The notes under the pieces: model-generated
The model's database searches: none
Seen by the model: only the letters and a program-made list of their open reading frames with translations
What the model was told of the DNA's origin: nothing
Assembly (NCBI RefSeq): GCF_000247695.1
Contig: NW_004624732.1
Coordinates: forward strand, 20,138,857 to 20,202,856
DNA: 64,000 nucleotides
Direction of reading: 5' to 3'
Source of the DNA: Heterocephalus glaber
Lineage: Eukaryota; Chordata; Mammalia; Rodentia; Bathyergidae
Shown here: positions 58,379 to 64,000 of the stretch, piece after piece
Layout of the letters: each line of letters begins with the position of its first letter
Numbering within the stretch: position 1 is the stretch's first letter
Translations under genes and position numbers: made by a program

Positions 58379-58579
58379 CAGGTGTGTTGAGCAGGTGAGA
58401 TCTCTTGCAGTGGTAGGCCACCTCCTGCTCACAGTGTTCTGAGCTGTCGATCAGGGCCTCCAGCTGCTCCATGCTGCTGCCGTAGTCCAAGGTCATCATG
58501 TAGGGCTTCTGAGGGTTGGCACCCTGCACACGGGTCAGCTCTGTGTTGTTGTGCTCCACTGACACCCAGATCTTGTCTT
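58379..58579 (-). CDS. CNTNAP5: Internal coding exon of a contactin-associated protein-like gene (CNTNAP5-type, Caspr5)
   Basis: Caspr proteins are single-pass neuronal membrane proteins of the neurexin superfamily (discoidin, laminin-G, EGF and fibrinogen-C-like domains) acting in cell adhesion and synapse or axon organisation. This exon translates to about 67 residues of the fibrinogen-C-like segment: it opens with [18 protein letters not shown], contains [22 protein letters not shown], in pieces characteristic of the family, and ends KRSHLLNTP. Two cysteines (EHCEQ, YHCKR) and an N-glycosylation sequon (NNT) are visible. An AG acceptor (58581-58580) and a GTAAGG donor (58378-58373) bound it. 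The 201-bp length gives phase 1 at both ends, so the last base is the G of a split codon, expected to be Asp in this family. The reading frame is intact. The position I recall as Arg (SRLLNTP) is His here. CNTNAP5 fits best from memory; mouse and rat carry paralogues 5a/5b/5c, and CNTNAP4 is the main alternative. Confidence 0.82.
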
Positions 58580-58618
58580 CTGCCAAGACAATATCCAAAA
58601 GCAGAGATGTTAGAAGGA
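58580..58618 (-). promoter_or_regulatory. Splice acceptor and polypyrimidine tract of the CNTNAP exon
   Basis: On the minus strand the sequence reads ttccttctaacatctctgct, then ttttggatattgtcttggcag, then the exon (AAGACAAG). The first part holds a plausible branch-point context (ctaac). The tract is moderately pyrimidine-rich and ends in CAG. A second AG three bases downstream (cagaag) is a possible NAGNAG-type alternative that would remove one residue. Confidence 0.8.
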
Positions 58619-58825
58619 AAGTCACAAGAGGATCAGGCCAGTAGTGTGATGGTCACTCATGTGCCATAGTCAATCCCTGTCTGTGTGCCCTGCTTCTACA
58701 GAATGTCCTTGCAGTGTTCTCTTCGGTTAGTATGGGGGCAAATAACCTTAACAGCTATATGGATGGAGTCCTTATTTCACAGTTTATACTAAAGATTTAA
58801 TTATCTTCTTTAAAACTGACAATAG

Positions 58826-59150
58826 AGTCCTACCTCTATCTTCATGTGGGATTGGTTCTAGGACCCCTCGGGAATATTCAAATCTGCAGGAACTCAAGTC
58901 CCTTACCTAAGATGCCACAGTACTTCCATAGAACCTACACACATCCTCCTGTGTATTTTAAATTATCTCCAGATGACTTACAATATTTAATACAATGTAA
59001 ATGTTGTGTTAATAGCTGTTTAGGGAATAATGACGAACAAAATGTCTGTACATATCTAGCACAGACACAAAAAATTTCTCCATGTATATTTGCTCTGAGA
59101 TTGACTGAATCCTCAGACATGGATCTCAAAGATAGAGAAACCTGAGTATA
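58826..59150 (+). mobile_element. MER2-like Tigger non-autonomous DNA transposon, copy 3
   Basis: tgggattggttctaggaccc, gaactcaagtcccttaccta, aatacaatgtaaatgttgtg, gtttagggaataatgacgaa and gattgactgaatcctcagac. The best-preserved of the three copies; it lies about 250 bp from the exon. Confidence 0.8.
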
Positions 59151-59174
59151 CCTAAACTGGAAGACAGCCAATAC

Positions 59175-59280
59175 TGCCATGCTAAAAATGAGGAAAATGT
59201 GAATGACTAGTAGGTAGCTGTCCCAAGATTATATAGATGGTGACTAAGCAAGGATTTGAACTGAGGCCCGCATTTGCAGC
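59175..59280 (-). repeat. MIR remnant
   Basis: aaaatgaggaaaatgtgaat, gtcccaagattatatagatg, gtgactaagcaaggatttga and actgaggcccgcattt. Confidence 0.62.
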
Positions 59281-60900
59281 TACTATATACATTTCTTCAC
59301 AGGAGAAACACTAGTTTAAATAACTTTTCCAAAGAACCATAAGTATCATTTTGAAAATAAGACCTACACATAACAAGTAATGTAAAATATACCATCAGTG
59401 ACAAAGTTAAAATTGGGGATCTATATGACACATGCAATGCACTTAACTGTAATTTTTCATTATTTATGCTCCTTTTCATATAGTTGCCAAAAATATCCAG
59501 AAAGGTTTATAGTAAAAGAATAAACAAAGATAAGGACCTCTACATGAGTGAAAGGACAAGTCAGGAAAGAATGGACAGCAAGGAGAGAAAAAAGGAATTT
59601 GGTTTTTTGAGGCTGAGAGGGCTGTATTAGAAACCTATTTCTGTCAACAATGAGCTTGGACAAGGATTCACTTTTCTGAAACTAAATTTTGTCATCAGTT
59701 ACAATAACAACAATGACAACAAGAGCATGTCAGCTTCATCAGTAACATGGGCTACAGAGCTGATTATATGAAATAGCAACCATAAGTATAAAATTGTAAG
59801 GTCTATCTAGAGTGCATCAGACACTGTTACAATAAACTGGCCCAAAACATTTAGTGCAATTGGACATACAATTTAATTCTGAACTTCCTCACAAATAGAG
59901 TAAAGGAGGAAATAAGAAGACTTGAAAAGCTTTTGTCATCTGAGACTCTTGCCCACATAATTGCTTCATTACTCTTCATAGATTCTCAGAGCTGAAAGGA
60001 AACCTAACATAGAAATCATGTGGTTTCTCCCCTCTTAGTTTCCACCCTTTTAGTTTTACAAATGGGGAAACTAAGGTTCATACGGTAGAGAAATAACTTA
60101 AGGCCTAGCTTTTAGACAGTGGTGATGCTGAAAGGAACCACTATTATTTAGCACTACTAAGAATCAGTGTTGGGGCTGTGGGCATGATTTAGCTGAGAAA
60201 AGAAAGTGACTTTTCTTGGGAGTTCTGTGGTGATTCTTCTACCATCAATTATACACATGACTGGGAACTAGTCATTCACCTCTCCGTAGTTCAATTTCAA
60301 CATACTGGGAAAAGAAAGAAGGAAGAGAGGATTTGGTTTTAAATATCTCCAAAGGATTTTTCTAACCCTAAAAAGGAAATAAGTCTTCCATTATCCAACT
60401 GAATTATATATAAATAATCAGACACATCTTACATCTTTCATAAAACCAATCCATCCATAATCTGCATCTTTAATGTTTCTCTGGAGCAGGATTATATGTT
60501 TCTTTAAGTCTCAAAAATTAATACTACTACATTTGCCCTTTAAAAATAAAAGTAAAACATGGTAACATTACAAAATAATTAACCTGAAACTTTAAAAATG
60601 TTCATACCAGTATGGACAAATGTTGAGCAAATAACCAAAGAAAAGTTATCATTTGATAAGGAAATGCTGTAGGCACAATAAATATGGGCACTTTGAGATG
60701 ACCATGATGCTTATGGGAAGAAATCATGTCTGGTCTACAGTAATGGAAGCCACGAGTTTCAAACACATCCTGAAGAATGAGAGAAGAGATGAATGAATGA
60801 AATCATGAGGCCTTGGATGGCTTTCATTTCAAAACTGTTCTGGTAGATATCAGGTAAAGACTGACATTGAGGAGGTAGTTAGGTAGCAATTTTTCTTGCC
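59281..60900. other. Intronic stretch without recognised gene
   Basis: 59985-60110 holds a faint MIR- or L3-like block (caaatggggaaactaaggtt). Otherwise no recognised features. Confidence 0.45.
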
Positions 60901-60981
60901 ATCTGTCTGTCTGCCTGCCTATTAGGTATGTATGTATGTATGTATGTATGTATCTATCTATCTATCTATCTGTCTATCATA
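60901..60981. repeat. Compound tetranucleotide microsatellite
   Basis: (TCTG)n and (CCTG)n, then (TATG)n at about 60926-60950, then (TATC)n to about 60980. The tract is long and the last two blocks are nearly pure. Confidence 0.93.
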
Positions 60982-61554
60982 AGTAAACTTGTCTCTACTC
61001 TCCTTGGGTGCGATCCAATTCCAAAAGTGGCCCATGCAACACCACTAAATCTTTTGGATTTATATTTTCTTTTAAGTGTAAATATATTTGCATATCCATA
61101 CATCTATTTATCTCATTGCTCATATATTCACTAATGTATTTGGTCATTCATTTATCCATTGATTCATTTTACATAAGTTATATCAATCTATGGCAGAAAA
61201 AAGTCAAAATTTCAGCCTAAGGTCACTGGTGACATCACTAGCTCCATCTTTAGTTCTCTGAGGGTGAGTTGAAGTTTTAAGAATTCAATTAATAATTGAC
61301 ACTTTTTGGTAATATGTGATGTGCAGATGATACAAAGGAACAATTAAGAGCCCCAAAGTGCTCCCCACAATTCACTTACTACACAGCACCGGCTCTGGCT
61401 CAAGCACAAGAGGGACAGGGTGGGGATAGGTCTGTGAACTAGGGAGCCTCACAGCTGACTTTCCTTTTAAAGCTGGCTTGCGTCCTCTGATTATTTTTCT
61501 CCAGGGAAAAGGATGACAACTAAAAATGAAGGGACAACTGGAGCTCATTGTTTT
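60982..61554. other. Intronic stretch without recognised gene
   Basis: Nothing recognised. Confidence 0.5.
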
Positions 61555-61567
61555 CTGGCTTTCTATC

Positions 61568-61654
61568 CCTTTTTTTTTTTGGATACTGAGAATCAAACTC
61601 AGGACCTTGTCCCTGCAAGGCAGGCGTGGTGCCACTGAGCAAAATCCCAGGCCC
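61568..61654 (-). mobile_element. ID SINE, recent subfamily
   Basis: T-run, then ggatactgagaatcaaactc, aggaccttgtccctgcaagg and gagcaaaatcccaggcc. The exact 13-bp duplication ctggctttctatc lies at 61555-61567 and 61655-61667. Confidence 0.94.
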
Positions 61655-62095
61655 CTGGCTTTCTATCTTTTATCTCAGCTCCATGGTAGCTGTGTACATA
61701 GGCCCTGGAAGCTGGATGAACATCTAGCAGTGAATGTCCCCATGGACAGATGCACTCTGGTGACTGATACTCTCCATGCCTTGTTTGGGATGGGAAGGGT
61801 GATTTTAACAGGACAAGGACTATGTGAAGTCAGCTCTGAGGAATTTTCAAACAAGCAAAAGTCCTTTTGAATGGTCCTATAGGCAATGGGCAGGTGAGAT
61901 TCACCTCCCACCATGGACCCATATATGGATTCACGCACAGCTTTCAGTAAAACTGGATTCATGAAAGTAAATGGTCAAGATGGTTAATTTCATCAACAGG
62001 GAAATCAGCGGATACAGCTTGGGCTTTAGAATGATGCCAGTGACACAGTTATTATGTATTCAAAATATATTCTTTTATGTTTTGTCTTGTTATGA

Positions 62096-62214
62096 TTTCT
62101 TTTTTAAAGACACGGTCTTGCTATGTATTCCAGGTTGGCCTTGACCTCGTGGTAATCCTCCTGTCTCGGCCTCATAAGAGCTAGGATTTTAAGAGTGCCC
62201 CACCATGCCTGGTT
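62096..62214 (-). mobile_element. B1-like SINE
   Basis: On +: ttttttaaagacacggtctt, gctatgtattccaggttggc, aatcctcctgtctcggcctc and caccatgcctggttttg. Confidence 0.85.
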
Positions 62215-64000
62215 TTGGGCTGACATGAATGTAGGTGATCTCATGACCCAGATCTATACCAGATGTCAAGCCACCTTTACATAGAAAAGAGTTACAGGTC
62301 ATGGGCTATCAAATAGCATGTGTGATGAACTTCCAAAGCATCGTGCAATAGACATAGCCCTGTTGTGTTATGTAAACCAGTAAAGTACTGTTCAAGTTCT
62401 ACTGTGATTTTTAACTTTCAAGTCTATCTTCACCTGGAGTTATGTAATCTTCCAGGATATGAAAATGTTCATTCCTGTGCTCAAGCTCACGTCCCATTTG
62501 CACTGTGTCAGCCACTAGAGTGTACATATGGAAGGAAATGCAGTAATTCTTCCAAACATTCCCCACTGTTTGGCAGAGAGAGTTGTATATACAATGACAA
62601 TGTCTCAGGCTATTACAGTTACTCTGAGGATTAAGATGGGTCCACAGGGACCTGTTGGGGAACATTGGGGTGTTGATGGAGGGGTGTTCTCATGGAGGCT
62701 GTGTATTATTTCCTCAAGAACTGGATGATCAAGAAGGGGTCTTCATCCCCAAGCTACCAGAGCCTAGGCTTACACCAAGCACCTTAGGACTTCTGGAATA
62801 TTGCTGTCAAATGCAGAGATTAATTCATCACAGCCATTTGTAATATGCCAGGTTCTTGGTTCCAGCATTTCCAAAGAAAATCCTTGATGCATATGTTATA
62901 TAATGGTCCAAATTTAAAAGGACTCTTAAATTGTAAGATCACATACACACATGTGGTTACAACAAAAAATAGCACAAGATAAGAACAAGAAGTTACACAA
63001 GGAGCCAGCAGTATGGTCATGGCAGGGTATTTTTGAACACTCTGCATCCCTGTCCCTGGGGTGAAATCTCTCTCTATGTTTTCTCAGGAAAAGCTGTCGA
63101 TGCTCACTGGCCTGCACGACCTGCTTGGTTCCTCTGATGCTCACTGCCAAAGCTTTAAACTGTTTACAGACAGAGCTACAATTTAATTTTATTTCATATT
63201 TTTCTCCCATTTTATCTGATTGGTATTATTATTGTGATTATTATTATTAATAATAGTAATTACAGATCCTGTATACTGTTCCATCTGTTGCCATGGGGAT
63301 CACCACTCAGAAGGAAGAACAAATAAAAGGAAAGTTTATTAAAAAAAAGGGAGACAAGAAATAGCTCTGATTAATAAGACCTCATTCTGCACACATATCT
63401 GTCTTTGCAGAGCCAGAAAAAAAACTGTAATTTTTCTATCACAATGCTTGGAAGGAAAGGAAGTATACAGATTGTCAATACCCAGCTTAATTGAACTGAA
63501 ATCACTGTGGGGAGCTGCTTATATTCCTTTGAACATTGTGCCAATTCACTTATACTCCTATTGTAATAAAACAAGTCTATATTAAGGTCCCCAGGGTCAC
63601 TACTGGTACAGTTATCTATGTTGACAAAGTGAATTTTCTATGCCAAGAGTAAAGGCAGTTTAAATAATTCTCAAAGTGCTGTCTGTACCACTCATTTGCC
63701 ATCTACTTATGTATGGTCCTGGGATATTTTCTGTCATTTTGCATTGATAGTTACATAGTTTTTTTTCATATATTGTATCTTGTCTCCCCATATCGATCAC
63801 AGACAATGACTGCAGAGTCAACACCAGCTTGGAAAGGGCTCCCAGGCTTCATGGAGGCAGCAGTGCAAGAGGAAAGTGCTGGCTTTGCCAGCCAGGACCG
63901 GCTTCCAGTGCCAGATGCCTGATCAAGGGAGAGCTATCTATGTCTCTTCCCAAGCCTCAGCCTCAGTCTGCTGGGCCCTAATCTAGATACAATCCATTGT
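62215..64000. other. Intronic stretch without recognised gene
   Basis: No exon recognised. A short TTA/AAT-rich patch lies at 63226-63262. Confidence 0.5.

Larger units (their letters stand above)
58580..64000 (-). other. Intron upstream of the CNTNAP exon (3' part)
   Basis: This sequence precedes the acceptor on the minus strand. No upstream exon is recognised up to base 64000. It carries a MER2-like element, MIR remnants, one ID, one B1 and a microsatellite. Confidence 0.65.

Noticed and set aside
58350..58625. A stand-alone 91-residue protein reading through the CNTNAP exon
   Set aside because: The upstream Met and the downstream residues lie in intron beyond a good acceptor and donor; only the 201-bp exon is coding.
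1..64000. CRISPR array, prokaryotic operon, phage or defence system
   Set aside because: SINEs, LINEs, LTRs, a spliced exon and pervasive non-coding DNA show a mammalian nuclear genome; no regularly spaced repeats with unique spacers are present.

Overview
This window is mammalian genomic DNA, almost entirely intronic and repeat-rich. The SINE content points to a rodent. It holds many tRNA-derived ID elements, 7SL-derived B1 elements and B1+deleted-ID dimers. I saw no primate Alu and no clear murid B2/B4. Recent ID copies belong to a lineage-specific subfamily (tagctcagtggtt..cgcctgc.., ending cgatccc(t/c)ggtacc plus A tail). The absence of murid signatures and of the squirrel-type ID tail suggests a non-murid rodent, for example hystricomorph or castorimorph. 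I cannot name the species from sequence alone.

The only protein-coding sequence I can support is one internal exon on the minus strand (58379-58579, 201 bp, phase 1 at both ends) of a contactin-associated-protein (Caspr) gene, best matched to CNTNAP5. It encodes part of the fibrinogen-C-like segment of this neuronal neurexin-superfamily receptor. With no other recognisable exon, positions 58580-64000 are the 3' part of the upstream intron and 1-58378 the 5' part of the downstream intron. Very long introns are typical of this gene family.

Layout. 1-9 kb: an L1 3' end at the left edge, a perfect 18-bp hairpin, two copies of a ~400-bp rodent interspersed repeat, a solo ERV LTR with TATA box and poly(A) signal (about 5400-5985), and a MER2-like DNA transposon. 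9-12.2 kb: a stack of L1, ID and B1 insertions, including two retroelements inserted at one target so that the target sequence occurs three times. 12-25 kb: hAT-like and Tigger-like DNA transposons, B1, ID and MIR elements, and a 41-nt 5S rRNA-derived fragment beside an L1 3' end with internal inversion. 26-41 kb: an L1 3' end with target-site duplication, ancient L1 pieces, and three more L1 3' ends. 41-57 kb: ID, B1, MIR, MER2-like and MaLR-type LTR copies, including an ID inside a MaLR LTR inside an old LINE. 58.4 kb: the exon. 58.6-64 kb: MER2-like, MIR, ID and B1 copies and a compound tetranucleotide microsatellite.

There is no operon, CRISPR array, tRNA/rRNA gene cluster or candidate new enzyme system here. 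The interest lies in insertion history, possible regulatory cargo (LTR, hairpin) and the exon. Repeat family names are from memory of consensus sequences and were not checked with RepeatMasker; boundaries without target-site duplications are approximate to tens of bases.
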